Numbered from the stretch's first letter, positions 8,128 to 17,323 are shown. The stretch: 64,000 nucleotides of DNA from Alicyclobacillus sp. SO9 (GCF_016406125.1 NZ_CP066339.1:4216001-4280000), one strand, 5' to 3'. The notes: generated from the letters alone by a model not told the origin. Translations and numbers: made by a program.

Positions 8128-9072
8128 ATGAACAGCATTGTCATAACAAACGGTACTGTGGCATTTAGCACCGAAACGGAACCAGGCTATTATTCAGCTT
8201 TAAGAGACGTGAATTTTGAGATTGAACGAGGAGAATTCGTCGCTGTTGTCGGCGCAAACGGAAGTGGTAAGAGTACATTGGCAAAGGTTGTGAGCCGGCT
8301 GCTGCCTTTGTCTAGAGGCACAATAAAGTGGCCCAACGTGTTTGAAACACTCGGGCGTGTTGAAAAGGGGACAGCAAGCGGTCTTTCTGATTCACCGACT
8401 GCAACGATGCCTGTACAAATGGTGTTTCAAAACCCTGATGCGCAGATTGTGGGTGAAACGGTTTACGAGGATATTTGCTTTGGTCTCGAGAACTTCGGAA
8501 TACCGGCTGACCAAATGCGAACCAGAGCACAGCAAGCTCTCAAACGAGTCGGCCTTCATGTACATCTCACACAGCTTGTCAATAATTTGTCTGGCGGCCA
8601 GAAACAATTGCTGTGCATTGCATCGTGTCTAGCTGTCGGTGCACAGGTGCTCGTCTTCGACGAAGCCACGGCCATGCTCAACCCGGCGGCACGTCAACGT
8701 ATACTAGAGCTTGCACAGAGATTGCAACAAGACGGAGTTACTATTCTATGGGTAACTCAGTGGCTGGAGGAAGCTGCGCAAGCCCGCCGAATCGTTGCGC
8801 TGCAAGGAGGAGGTATTTTCTTTGACGGCACACCCAGAGAGTTTTTCTACGGAACTGTAAGTGACTCTGTAAGCGACTCTAAAACACCGAGTTGTGAAGC
8901 TGACGGCGTCATCACAAGAGCTCAAACACCCTGTGAATTACTGCAATTGAAGCCTCCCTATGTAGTCGAGGTTTCGCAAGCACTTGCTGCAAGCGGCACG
9001 TTTCTACCCGTGACGCCCCTCACACTTCAAGAATTAGCTGAAGGAGTGCAGCAACTTTGCCAATTACAATAA
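8128..9072 (+). CDS. ecfA1: Energy-coupling factor transporter ATPase EcfA1-type
   Basis: A 314-residue cytoplasmic ATPase of an ECF importer. It has Walker A GANGSGKST (residues 42-50), Q-loop VFQNPDAQIVGETVYEDICFGLENF typical of EcfA, signature LSGGQKQLL, and Walker B VLVFDEATAML. Here the usual DEP reads DEA and D-loop ALDP reads MLNP, a mild departure from the canonical Walker B/D-loop. The start is placed at the ATG at 8128, after GAGGG; the upstream 40 codons have no family counterpart. Its last 16 bases overlap the next gene, pointing to translational coupling. With BioY opposite it, the likely cargo is biotin. Confidence 0.88.
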   Translation: MNSIVITNGTVAFSTETEPGYYSALRDVNFEIERGEFVAVVGANGSGKSTLAKVVSRLLPLSRGTIKWPNVFETLGRVEKGTASGLSDSPTATMPVQMVFQNPDAQIVGETVYEDICFGLENFGIPADQMRTRAQQALKRVGLHVHLTQLVNNLSGGQKQLLCIASCLAVGAQVLVFDEATAMLNPAARQRILELAQRLQQDGVTILWVTQWLEEAAQARRIVALQGGGIFFDGTPREFFYGTVSDSVSDSKTPSCEADGVITRAQTPCELLQLKPPYVVEVSQALAASGTFLPVTPLTLQELAEGVQQLCQLQ

Positions 9073-10877
9073 AGGACCTGTCAGTATTTCCAGACCATCA
9101 CCCGGCTAGAGGTACGCCGCCCATTCTCAACCGCCTCAATTGCACTTTGTACGACGGTGAAATTACTTTGCTCGTCGGACAAGTTGGCGCGGGAAAATCC
9201 ACGCTACTTGATGTGATTGGTGCATTGCGGCAACCAGATGAAGGTACCATTTGCTTTAATCAAAAGCCAATTTGGAAAGGCCGTAAATTGGATGTTAAAA
9301 CAGTTCGTAAGGTTGGCATGGTGTTTCAATCTCCGGACGAACAGTTGTTTGCTAAAACCGTCCTCGCTGAATTCAAATACTCACTGCGTCAGCTCAGGCT
9401 GAGTGAAGTACAACTGAGACGCTGCGCAGAATCGGCCTTAGCAAGCGTAGGACTGTCTCCTGAATTGCTGCAAGCAGCACCGCTGACTCTCAGCCAGGGC
9501 CAGAAGCGCAGAGTAGCACTGGCCACCACCTTCGCCGCTAATCCAGATTGGCTCCTGCTTGATGAGCCTACTGCCGGACTTGATACAGCGGCGTCAAGCC
9601 AATTTGTTCGGCATTTAATTGAAAAGAAACAAACTTGTTCCGGTGGATTGGTGATTGCAACGCACGATTTAGACACCTTTCTCCCAGTTGCCGAGCGCGT
9701 GTTGGTGCTTAAATTCGGGCGGATTGTGGCCGACGTTACGCCATCGCAATTGGTAGATAACCACGATATCTGGACGGCTGCAGAAGTTGGGCTTCCAAGT
9801 GCAGTACAACTCATCCTGCATTCGGAAGCAAAGAACTGTCCAATTCAGCTCCATTCCTACCGCCCTGAGGCCGCAGCAGCAGCTATTAGACAAAGAATTC
9901 AGCAATCAAGCGTGTCAACGTCATCTGTGTGGAGGCGAAATCCAGAAGTCAAAAGCTCACTTCAAGACACGGTCTCATCCTCCGCAATCACTTCTTCTGA
10001 ATCTGTCGGCTCCGCATCTGGTAGCTCCAGTACCGCAGCATTACCAGTCGGCAGTTCTTTGGAGGTACCGTCAAATTCTTTGTCTGAATCTGCGTCATCA
10101 TCTGCTGTCTTGGACGGGTTTGTCCGGCGTTTGGATCCCCGTGCAAAATGGCTGGCGTACATGCTGCTGTCCGTTGCGATACTACTTCAATCAAATTGGG
10201 ACGGACTCATAGCCGCTTCGTGTGTTACGCTTGCAACAGTGCTGGTTTCTCGGGTCAAAATACAAGAAACACTGCGCCTGCTGGCACCTTTCACTGCACT
10301 GCTCGCCGTGTCCACTGCCTTTGCCGCAGTGAAGTTTTCTCAACAAGCTCCGATTTGGAGTGGAAAAATCGCTGGATTTTCATTGTTGGCTGCAAATACC
10401 ACAGCAAAGAGTCTGTTCCCATTTTTATTGATTATGATTCTGGGAATGCTGCTGCCGGCTACTACAAGCCAGTTGCGGATGAAACAAGGTCTGGAGCAGT
10501 CACTGGAATTCCTGAAGAAACTCGGCCTTCCAGTGGAGGCTTTCGCTTTGGCGACATCTCTTACACTTCGCTTCATTCCCGTCATCATAGGAGAACTCCG
10601 GCGGTTTAGCCGAATAGCACAGTCTCGACAATTCCGAAAACGTCGCAGACAGGGGATCCCGCTTTGCGACATACCAGCGGTGGCCATTCCCCTGTTGTTA
10701 TCTATTCTTGCGATTGGCGATCAATTGTCCACCGCACTCGAAGCAAGAGGGTACCACTCAGTCGGACAACCGCGAACCCGCAGTGTCAAGCTCCGATTTA
10801 CTCAAGTTGACTGGCTGCTCATCTTTCTATTTCTTTGTATCAGCCTGATGCTGATGTTGTTTCGATTCTTGATTTAA
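9057..10877 (+). CDS. Fused ECF ATPase (EcfA2-type) and transmembrane component EcfT
   Basis: A 606-residue two-domain protein. Residues 1-235 are an ABC ATPase: Walker A GQVGAGKST (41-49), Q-loop VFQSPDEQLFAKTV, signature LSQGQKRRVAL, Walker B WLLLDEPTAGLD and an H-loop THDLD. A serine-rich linker (about 290-350) leads into a full EcfT domain beginning FVRRLDPRAKWLAYMLLS, with several membrane helices and the coupling-helix arginine motifs (ELRRFSRIAQSRQFRKR and ALEARGY). EcfA and EcfT are normally separate polypeptides. The TTG at 9057 is the start: AAGGAG lies ten bases upstream, inside the end of ecfA1. Its stop overlaps the stop of the convergent EamA gene. It should energise uptake by BioY and possibly other S components. 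Confidence 0.9.
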   Translation: MPITIKDLSVFPDHHPARGTPPILNRLNCTLYDGEITLLVGQVGAGKSTLLDVIGALRQPDEGTICFNQKPIWKGRKLDVKTVRKVGMVFQSPDEQLFAKTVLAEFKYSLRQLRLSEVQLRRCAESALASVGLSPELLQAAPLTLSQGQKRRVALATTFAANPDWLLLDEPTAGLDTAASSQFVRHLIEKKQTCSGGLVIATHDLDTFLPVAERVLVLKFGRIVADVTPSQLVDNHDIWTAAEVGLPSAVQLILHSEAKNCPIQLHSYRPEAAAAAIRQRIQQSSVSTSSVWRRNPEVKSSLQDTVSSSAITSSESVGSASGSSSTAALPVGSSLEVPSNSLSESASSSAVLDGFVRRLDPRAKWLAYMLLSVAILLQSNWDGLIAASCVTLATVLVSRVKIQETLRLLAPFTALLAVSTAFAAVKFSQQAPIWSGKIAGFSLLAANTTAKSLFPFLLIMILGMLLPATTSQLRMKQGLEQSLEFLKKLGLPVEAFALATSLTLRFIPVIIGELRRFSRIAQSRQFRKRRRQGIPLCDIPAVAIPLLLSILAIGDQLSTALEARGYHSVGQPRTRSVKLRFTQVDWLLIFLFLCISLMLMLFRFLI

Positions 10878-11797
10878 TATGCATCAGAATTCACGGATGA
10901 AGCAGGGGGATTTGCTGAATGGGCTTTTCTGCCCCCTCTCGAACCCCATATGTTCACAACCAGCACACCGGCAATGGCAACAGCTCCGCCAATGATGGAC
11001 AGCCATGTGGGCCATTCTCCAAGCCAAATCCAAGCAATAAATATGGCTAATACCGGATTGATATAGAGGGCTGAGGAGACTTTGCTTGCGTCACCCAATG
11101 AGAGTGCAATCGCCCAGGCCACATATGCCACAGCGGCTGGAAACACACCGATATAAATGCCAGATATGGTGGCAGCCAACGTTGCATGCACTGAATTGCG
11201 GAAGAAACCTGGCAAAAACCACAGCATCGGGATAGTTCCGAACCAAGTAAAGTAGGCGGTCAAGGTAATGGGCCGATACTTCTTAAAAAGAGGCTTTTGA
11301 AAGACAAAGAAAAACGAAGTAGCCACAGCAGACAACAAAATCAACAAGGCCCCCGGGTTAATGCCACGACCCCCGCCTGAACCCATGGTAATCAGAACAA
11401 TCCCGGAGAACCCCAAAAGAATGCCCATCCATCCAATTCGGCTTAGTCGTTCTCCCAGAGCTGCTGTAGCAATCAAGGCCGTAATTGCGGGTGCTGCCGC
11501 AATCAAGAGACTGGCTGTGCCCGCTTCTACGCTTACCTCTCCAAAAGTCAACGAGGTATGATAGATGGAGATGCCGGTGAAGCCCAGGAGGGCGATGCGA
11601 ACGAGATCGCCCCGGGTGGGTACCTCCATTTTCTTAAAGACCGCATATATGAGAAAAACCAGAGAAGCGCTTAGAAACCTCAGCAACACCAGATGCCCGG
11701 GTGTATATCCGCCGAACAACCCCTCACGAATGCCTGCAAAGGCGGAAGACCAGAATAACAACGTAACTGCAACAGCCGCGACAACCTTCCAGTTCAA
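10874..11797 (-). CDS. EamA/DMT family transporter
   Basis: A 307-residue inner-membrane protein with ten hydrophobic segments in two EamA repeats, as in RhaT/YdcZ-like drug and metabolite transporters. Typical pieces are [21 protein letters not shown] at the N-terminus, [20 protein letters not shown] closing the first repeat, and [22 protein letters not shown] closing the second. The TTG at 11797 is preferred, with GAGGAG seven bases upstream; a start at 11845 would add a basic stretch. It follows the quinone oxidoreductase gene with a gap of about 50 bases and may be co-transcribed with it. The transported compound is unknown. Its stop codon overlaps that of the opposing ECF fusion gene by four bases. 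Confidence 0.85.
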   Translation of the reverse strand: MNWKVVAAVAVTLLFWSSAFAGIREGLFGGYTPGHLVLLRFLSASLVFLIYAVFKKMEVPTRGDLVRIALLGFTGISIYHTSLTFGEVSVEAGTASLLIAAAPAITALIATAALGERLSRIGWMGILLGFSGIVLITMGSGGGRGINPGALLILLSAVATSFFFVFQKPLFKKYRPITLTAYFTWFGTIPMLWFLPGFFRNSVHATLAATISGIYIGVFPAAVAYVAWAIALSLGDASKVSSALYINPVLAIFIAWIWLGEWPTWLSIIGGAVAIAGVLVVNIWGSRGGRKAHSANPPASSVNSDAY

Positions 11798-11848
11798 AGC
11801 GCTTCTCCTCTCCACTCTTCGATGCCTTGCCAATCGCCACGCCAAATA

Positions 11849-12832
11849 TCATCCGATTCGCAACACGATTTTCCCCGTGTTCTTATTGTCTTCCATAAAT
11901 TGATGTGCCTTTGCTACCTCACTCCATTCGAACACGGTATCCACAATCGGCTTAAGCTGACCGCTCTCAAACTTGGACAAGGCATACGAAGCAAATTCCT
12001 GTGTGAGGCGAATTTTGTCCTCTGCCGCTCGCGATCGCAACGCCGTCCCGATAACCTGCAGCCGCCTCCCCAGCAGCATACCCAAGTTGACATCCTTGAC
12101 ATTGGTTCCGCCCAGGGTTCCAATGATAACCAACCGACCGTCCACAGCCAAGGCTTTCAAATTCTGCTCAAAGTAGGGCTCTCCGATGAAATCAAAGATC
12201 AAGTCTACTCCATCTTGGTTCGTCTGTTCCTTGACAAAGGGCAGAAATTCCCCGTCGTGATAATTCCAGCCTGCTTTAGCGCCCAGTTCGTAGCAGTATT
12301 CTAATTTTCCCTTCGATCCCGCTGTAACGAAACTCACAGCCCCCGCTTCTCTCACCAACTGAATGGCGGCCGTCCCAACACCACTGGCACCAGCGTGAAT
12401 CAGGACGCGTTTATCGGCTCTCAGACCGCCAAGCCAGTATAGATTGGAGTAGGCAGTCAGAAATACTTCGGGAATTGCTGCGGCCTGTTCGAATTCCATG
12501 CCCTCCGGCATCCGCATCGCCATACCTGCAGGAATCTTTACGTATTCAGCATATCCGCCCCCTGGCAGCAGCCCAAAAACCTTATCTCCCAGTTCGAAAT
12601 CCAACACACCCTCGCCAACGGCAGCTACTTCTCCCGCCATTTCCAAGCCTAAAATTTCTGAAGAACCTTTTGGCGGCGGGTAAAAGCCCCGTCGTTGCAG
12701 CAGATCTGCGCGATTTAGCGCTGTCGCTCGAACTCTTACCAGCAACTCGCCGGTTCCAGCAGCCGGGGCTGGTGTTTCTCCTATGTACAATACGTCCGTA
12801 TCTCCGTAGTCTTTTAACAAAACTGCCTTCAT
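11849..12832 (-). CDS. NADPH:quinone oxidoreductase, zinc-free MDR family
   Basis: A 327-residue medium-chain dehydrogenase/reductase of the quinone oxidoreductase (PIG3/QOR) branch. The N-terminal catalytic domain starts MKAVLLKDYGDTDVLYIGE, with ALNRADLLQRRGFYPPP and EILGLEMAGEV as in PIG3-type enzymes; no cysteine or histidine zinc ligands are present at the usual places. The Rossmann nucleotide site is HAGASGVGTAAIQLV. It ends GKIVLRIG, complete. It likely transfers electrons from NADPH to quinones or enones in the cytoplasm. The ATG is preceded by AAGGAGG. It may share a transcript with the downstream EamA gene. Confidence 0.88.
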   Translation of the reverse strand: MKAVLLKDYGDTDVLYIGETPAPAAGTGELLVRVRATALNRADLLQRRGFYPPPKGSSEILGLEMAGEVAAVGEGVLDFELGDKVFGLLPGGGYAEYVKIPAGMAMRMPEGMEFEQAAAIPEVFLTAYSNLYWLGGLRADKRVLIHAGASGVGTAAIQLVREAGAVSFVTAGSKGKLEYCYELGAKAGWNYHDGEFLPFVKEQTNQDGVDLIFDFIGEPYFEQNLKALAVDGRLVIIGTLGGTNVKDVNLGMLLGRRLQVIGTALRSRAAEDKIRLTQEFASYALSKFESGQLKPIVDTVFEWSEVAKAHQFMEDNKNTGKIVLRIG

Positions 12833-12973
12833 AGCAAAACCTCCTTAGAATTCCATCCTATCACGCCTACTGTCAACAGCGTATTCGGGCCACTCGCTTC
12901 AGCGGCTGCTCGTCCCTCTATGCTATGATAAGGGGCAGTTGAGAGCTAAAGTGCCCTAAGAGAGAGGTTTCTT

Positions 12974-13990
12974 ATGCGCGAAAAGCGAGTCACCATTCAA
13001 GATGTAGCAAAAGCCGCAGATGTGTCTATCACCACTGTATCACGTTTCCTAAACAAACGTTACGAATCCATGAGTACTGCGACAAGAGAGCGAATCGCCC
13101 GCGTCATTGAGGAGCTAAATTACAAACCGAACATTCTAGCGCAAGGGCTAAAGGGCAACAAGACGAAGACAGTGGCGATTGTTGTAGTCAATATTACATA
13201 CCCATTTTGTGTCTCTGTAATTCGAAGTCTTTCCACAATGCTGAACGAGGCAGGTTACCGCTTGATGGTAGCTGATACAGGCGGCGACGCTGCCCGCGAA
13301 CAAAGTCTGCTGGAGTCCCTAATGGCACAGCAAGTGGAGGGCATGATTGTACAGACCAATGGAGATAACAACAACTTATTAGGAGAGATTGCCAAGCAAC
13401 TGCCCGTCATCATCATTGACCGACAGTTTGATATTCCGCATACAGTCAATGTGATAACGGACAACGAAGACGCATCCCGAAAGTTGACGCACACACTGTT
13501 TCAAAATGGATACAACACTGTCGTTTACCTGACGGAACCAATAGCAGGTATCAGTACCCGCCACGGTCGACTAAAGGGGTACGAATCCGCATGTAGAGAG
13601 ACCGGTCATGAAGCCATTGTCGTGTGGGTGAACAAGGATGAGTCTGACAGCTTCAAGAGAGCACTGGGGGAAATACAAGGTCTGAATTTAAACAAACCCG
13701 CGGCAATTTTCACTGCCAACGGGTTAATTATGCTGTCGTTTTATCCGCTCATCCGCGACGCAGAGTGGAACGTCCCTCGCGACTTTGGCTTAGCCACATT
13801 TGATGAGCCAGACTGGGTGCGCCTCACGACACCACCCCTCACATGCGTGCGCCAGCCAACCACAGAAATTGGACACTTCAGCGGCGAAGCCATCCTAAAA
13901 GCACTCCGAGCAAGTAAGGGTCTAAAACGGCGACAGGTCGCTGTGTTTCCTTCGGAAATTATGCTGGGTGACTCAACTCGCCTGTCCTAA
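12974..13990 (+). CDS. LacI family transcriptional regulator
   Basis: A 338-residue repressor-type protein. Residues 5-25 form the helix-turn-helix (TIQDVAKAADVSITTVSRFL), followed by the hinge helix (YKPNILAQGLKG) and a periplasmic-binding-protein-like sensor domain (VAIVVVNITYPF onward). The ATG follows GAGAGAGG. It converges on the gluconokinase gene with only six bases between stops, and its divergent upstream gene is unrelated. By position it is the probable regulator of the gluconokinase-permease operon, whose promoter region holds palindromes of the CG-centred kind bound by LacI proteins. The effector, perhaps gluconate or its phosphate, is inferred only. Confidence 0.88.
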   Translation: MREKRVTIQDVAKAADVSITTVSRFLNKRYESMSTATRERIARVIEELNYKPNILAQGLKGNKTKTVAIVVVNITYPFCVSVIRSLSTMLNEAGYRLMVADTGGDAAREQSLLESLMAQQVEGMIVQTNGDNNNLLGEIAKQLPVIIIDRQFDIPHTVNVITDNEDASRKLTHTLFQNGYNTVVYLTEPIAGISTRHGRLKGYESACRETGHEAIVVWVNKDESDSFKRALGEIQGLNLNKPAAIFTANGLIMLSFYPLIRDAEWNVPRDFGLATFDEPDWVRLTTPPLTCVRQPTTEIGHFSGEAILKALRASKGLKRRQVAVFPSEIMLGDSTRLS

Positions 13991-13996
13991 GGTGCT

Positions 13997-15532
13997 TCAC
14001 TTCCGGCGTAAGTCCCATGCCCGGCTCAACTCTTGGAAGGCCGCCGCAGTCTTCCTAAATTGCTGGTACTTGTGTTTATATTGAAGCGGATTTTTGGGAA
14101 AGAACACTTCTTCTTTTACGTTCTCAGATTGTAGCGCTTCTTGCACTGGCCGTTCCGCTTCCAACTGTTTCGTTTCTGCCCCGCTTTGACAGTCGCTGTG
14201 TTCTGCCAGGTCCACGGCACCGAGTATCGAGGCATCGGAAAGGAAATTGACACGAACAGGAATGTCGAAAATGTCTGCCAGCAACTGCCGTACCCACACT
14301 ACTTCAAACAGCTTTCCTGATGCAATCAAAACATGGGGCTTGCCCACTTGTTCAAATAATTCGGAAGCAATCCAATACGCGTTAAAGAGAATTCCCTCAA
14401 TTCCCGCTCTCAGCATGTGCAGGCCGTTGTGTTGAAGGGTTAAACCCACAAAGGACGCCCGTGCTTCGGAATCCCATAAGGGAGATCTTTCTCCACTCAC
14501 ATAAGGCAAACAGTACAAGCCGTCCGTACTCACTGTCTTCGCAGCGTCAATCGCTTGGGTCATCGACATGTCCTTAACAGCAACATTGCTGTAAATCCAA
14601 TCAAGCACGATACCGCCGCTGTTGCTCGGCCCCCCGACGACGAATCGGCTGTCGTCAAGGATGTAACAGAAAGAGCGAATGGCTTCATGGGTTTGCGGTT
14701 TCTCACTGAGGAGTCGAACCGCTATACTCGTACCCATTGTCAAGGCGATGCTGCCCGATTGCACTGCTCCCACACCCAGATTTGCCAAAACGCCATCTGA
14801 AGCTCCGATACCAAAGCGAGTGTTTTTCGTTAAGCCAGCGTCCAGAAGTCGTTCTTCTTGACACCCTCTCCGAGAAAACTTCGTCTTTACAATTTGCGAT
14901 AATTGACTCGTGCGCACTTTCACAAATTCCAAAGCTTGCTCATCCCATTGCCTGGTCTGCAAATTTAATAGTCCCGTTGCACTAGCGATAGATTCATCTA
15001 CTTCCCAGACGCCAAACCACTGATACCAAACCCATTCTTTGAGTGAAACAAATTTGCCAGTGCTCTGAAATTCTGATGGCATAACATCCTGAAGCCATAC
15101 CAGTTTCACCATGGGTGACATCGCATGCACGGGGGTGCCTGTACGGTAGTACAATTCTCTGCCTGTTTTCGTATTCCAAATTTCATTTGCAGTTCTTGCA
15201 GCTCGGCCGTCCATCCATGTCATGGCATTCCCAACCGGCGTTCCGTCAGAAGATACCAGCAGGAGGCTGTGCATCGCTGAACTAAACCCTACCATTGCAA
15301 TGGAACGACCTTGGCTGACAGCAGCGCTAATCGTTTTTTCCATTACGAGCGTCAATTTCTCGTAAACCTCATGGGGGTCCTGCTCTGCCATATAATTTGA
15401 TTCAACAATTAGGTTTAACTCATCACGGTTCTTTACCAGGACATTTTTATTCATATCAAACGCTACGGCTTTGACGGAAGTGGTTCCGATGTCAATTCCC
15501 AAGATGCAAGATTTATCTGTCAAAGGTGCCAC
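13997..15532 (-). CDS. gntK: Gluconokinase, FGGY family
   Basis: A 511-residue sugar kinase of the FGGY family that phosphorylates gluconate to 6-phosphogluconate. The N-terminal phosphate-1 motif GIDIGTTSVKAVAFD, the GFSSAMHSLLL and TWMDGRAARTANEIW stretches and the RTGTPVHAMSPMVKLVWL segment match Bacillus GntK closely. The C-terminal half carries LMGTS-type ALTMGTSIAVRLL and the adenine-site LIASGKLFEVVWVRQLLADIF. The GTG at 15532 has GAGGG almost touching it; the TTG nine bases further in (15523) is better spaced and is an equal candidate. The gene lies downstream of the MFS permease on the same strand. No 6-phosphogluconate dehydrogenase gene is adjacent, unlike in the B. subtilis gnt operon. 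Confidence 0.88.
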   Translation of the reverse strand: MAPLTDKSCILGIDIGTTSVKAVAFDMNKNVLVKNRDELNLIVESNYMAEQDPHEVYEKLTLVMEKTISAAVSQGRSIAMVGFSSAMHSLLLVSSDGTPVGNAMTWMDGRAARTANEIWNTKTGRELYYRTGTPVHAMSPMVKLVWLQDVMPSEFQSTGKFVSLKEWVWYQWFGVWEVDESIASATGLLNLQTRQWDEQALEFVKVRTSQLSQIVKTKFSRRGCQEERLLDAGLTKNTRFGIGASDGVLANLGVGAVQSGSIALTMGTSIAVRLLSEKPQTHEAIRSFCYILDDSRFVVGGPSNSGGIVLDWIYSNVAVKDMSMTQAIDAAKTVSTDGLYCLPYVSGERSPLWDSEARASFVGLTLQHNGLHMLRAGIEGILFNAYWIASELFEQVGKPHVLIASGKLFEVVWVRQLLADIFDIPVRVNFLSDASILGAVDLAEHSDCQSGAETKQLEAERPVQEALQSENVKEEVFFPKNPLQYKHKYQQFRKTAAAFQELSRAWDLRRK

Positions 15533-15551
15533 ACCCTCATCTCAGTCCAAA

Positions 15552-15580
15552 GGTCAACCGCTGTCAGTAGGCAGTTGACC
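15552..15580 (-). promoter_or_regulatory. Inverted repeat between the permease gene and gntK
   Basis: GGTCAAC (15552-15558) and GTTGACC (15574-15580) can form a seven-base-pair hairpin in the 122-base gap of the operon, ending about 20 bases before the gntK start. It could be an RNA processing or attenuation hairpin, or an operator; nothing decides between these. Confidence 0.35.
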
Positions 15581-15654
15581 AAAGGACATGAATCTAATTT
15601 AACAATATACTATCCAGCTCAGAGAACAAACCGTCGATTGCAGGACAACACAAT

Positions 15655-16926
15655 TTAATGAAACGACGGACTCTTGATTTGTTCCATATCAGGCAACAAG
15701 AACAAGTAACTCAAGATACCAATGACTAGGACGACTGCAGCAACCAGAAAACCAAGTCCAAAGGAGCCCGTTCCGCCAGCAATAAATCCTGTTACAATCG
15801 GAGCAGCAATTCCCATCACGTTGTTGACAAAGTTCATAATACTGCCCACCGTACCCACTGTTCCTTTTGGAGCAATCAGTGCCGGGATGCTCCAGCCAAT
15901 GGGGGCTGAAAAAGCCAGTCCGCCAAGAGCGATTGAAATAAAGATAATGGCAACATTGGGATTGTTGGTAAAGGCAGCACCTGCCACAGACAATCCGAGG
16001 ACCATTCCAATCACGAGCAGGGTTTTTCGGACTCGGGTTGGATTAAACCCTCGCTTGATTAAGTAATCAACCAGCCATCCACCAATGATGATGTCGGTCA
16101 GCGTAGCGATAATCCACGGTACAACCGTATACCATCCAGATTTCAGCACGCTCATGTGCATCTGATTTTCCAAGTATCCCGGTAACCACGACAGGAACAG
16201 GTAGAACGAATAGCCATAGGCAGCAAATCCAATCGTCAGCCCCCAAACCTTTCGCTGTTTCAAGACATAACCCAAGTTACGCATCACACCGCCTGGTGCT
16301 TCTCCGGTTTCTTGCGCTCCACCTTCAACAATGAAATCATATTCTGCTTTTGTCAGCTTGCGGTCTTCTTTCGGATCCCGATACCAAATCCAGTAGGCAA
16401 TCGCAAACAAGAAACTCAAAATACCTGTGACGACAAAGCCGCCTCTCCAGCCCCACTCCATTACAGACCAAGCGACCAGCGGCACACCGATTACATTTGA
16501 CAACTTGGCTGCAGCATCAAATGCAGATGTTGCCAGTCCTCTTTCTTGCCGAGGGAACCAGTAACCTGTAGCCTTTGATGCACCGGGAAAGGCGGGTGCT
16601 TCCGCTGCCCCAAGTAGAACACGGGCGACAATGATAAAACCCATTCCGCTCACGACCGCCGTCAACAGTGTGGCAGCAGACCACAGCAATGTGCCAATCC
16701 GCATCAACCACTTCACACCGACTTTATCAAGCAGTGTCCCAATTGGAATTTGCAGAAGTGCATATGACCAACCGAATGACGATAACAAAATCCCCATTTG
16801 TCCGTCGGTTAAATGAAAGTCGCTCATAAGTGGTTTTGTTGCCACAGAAATATTAGTCCGGTCAAAATAGTTGATGACGACCCCAATCCCAATCAACAAC
16901 GCAATTCCCCATCGACGATTCCTCAC
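15655..16926 (-). CDS. MFS sugar-acid permease (ACS family)
   Basis: A 423-residue major facilitator of the anion:cation symporter kind that includes glucarate, galactonate and hexuronate carriers. The N-terminus reads MRNRRWGIALLIGIGVVINYFDRTNISVA, in which NYFDR is the hallmark of that subfamily; GTLLDKVGVKWLMRIG is the helix 2-3 loop and RVLLGAAEAPAFPGASKA follows helix 4. The GTG at 16926 is taken as start because AAGGGGG lies eight bases upstream. It is the first gene of a probable operon with gntK, so gluconate or a related sugar acid is the likely cargo. Operator-like palindromes and a cre-like site lie just upstream. Confidence 0.88.
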   Translation of the reverse strand: MRNRRWGIALLIGIGVVINYFDRTNISVATKPLMSDFHLTDGQMGILLSSFGWSYALLQIPIGTLLDKVGVKWLMRIGTLLWSAATLLTAVVSGMGFIIVARVLLGAAEAPAFPGASKATGYWFPRQERGLATSAFDAAAKLSNVIGVPLVAWSVMEWGWRGGFVVTGILSFLFAIAYWIWYRDPKEDRKLTKAEYDFIVEGGAQETGEAPGGVMRNLGYVLKQRKVWGLTIGFAAYGYSFYLFLSWLPGYLENQMHMSVLKSGWYTVVPWIIATLTDIIIGGWLVDYLIKRGFNPTRVRKTLLVIGMVLGLSVAGAAFTNNPNVAIIFISIALGGLAFSAPIGWSIPALIAPKGTVGTVGSIMNFVNNVMGIAAPIVTGFIAGGTGSFGLGFLVAAVVLVIGILSYLFLLPDMEQIKSPSFH

Positions 16927-16959
16927 GTATTGAACCCCCTTGATTTCAAGTAATAGAAA

Positions 16960-16973
16960 AGTAATCGCTTTCG
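16960..16973 (-). promoter_or_regulatory. cre-like catabolite-response site
   Basis: On the minus strand this reads CGAAAGCGATTACT, matching the CcpA site consensus TGWAANCGNTNWCA at all but the two outer positions. It lies between the operator-like palindrome and the permease start codon, where CcpA would block the operon when a preferred sugar is present. Confidence 0.4.
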
Positions 16974-16989
16974 AAATCAACTATATCGT

Positions 16990-17010
16990 TTTACGAAAAC
17001 GTTTTACTAA
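16990..17010. promoter_or_regulatory. LacI-type operator candidate upstream of the permease-gntK operon
   Basis: The palindrome AAAACGTTTT (16996-17005) has the central CG typical of LacI-family operators. On the minus strand GTAAAACG occurs twice here, 13 bases apart. It lies about 65 bases upstream of the permease start and is the natural target of the neighbouring LacI regulator. Confidence 0.5.
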
Positions 17011-17084
17011 CAAACCATATGCTACTAGATTTAGTTAAAGTCCGCAAGAGGAAAAATACTCACTTAACACCACATTTGCACCAC

Positions 17085-17323
17085 TCTGCCGACAACCTCA
17101 ACTGCGTCCCAGGCTCACAGCCTAGCAGCGTCCCGCCCGCCGCAGCGGTGGCCGGAAGACCCAACGAGATCGATCAGGACCGGCCGAAAAAGGTAAGCGG
17201 AAAACTGCCCCTTATACACTTAAAATGAATGAAATTCCTAATATTGGTATAAATCTAGCATCCCCATGATGAAAACACTCATGCAGTGTCCAGTCTGAGC
17301 CAATTTGTTCGTGATGCGGTTAG
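17085..17323. repeat. Degenerate leading part of the tandem array
   Basis: This stretch resembles the GC-rich tail of the array units that follow: a block rich in GCCGC/CGGCC, a shared GGAAAACTGCC segment near 17200, then an AT-rich stretch leading to the first clear palindrome at 17324. It has diverged strongly from the later copies. I see no gene here. Confidence 0.5.

Noticed and set aside
17019-17228. 69-codon open frame at the start of the array region
   Set aside because: No ribosome binding site or family likeness, and it runs into GC-rich repeat sequence without conservation in the other units.
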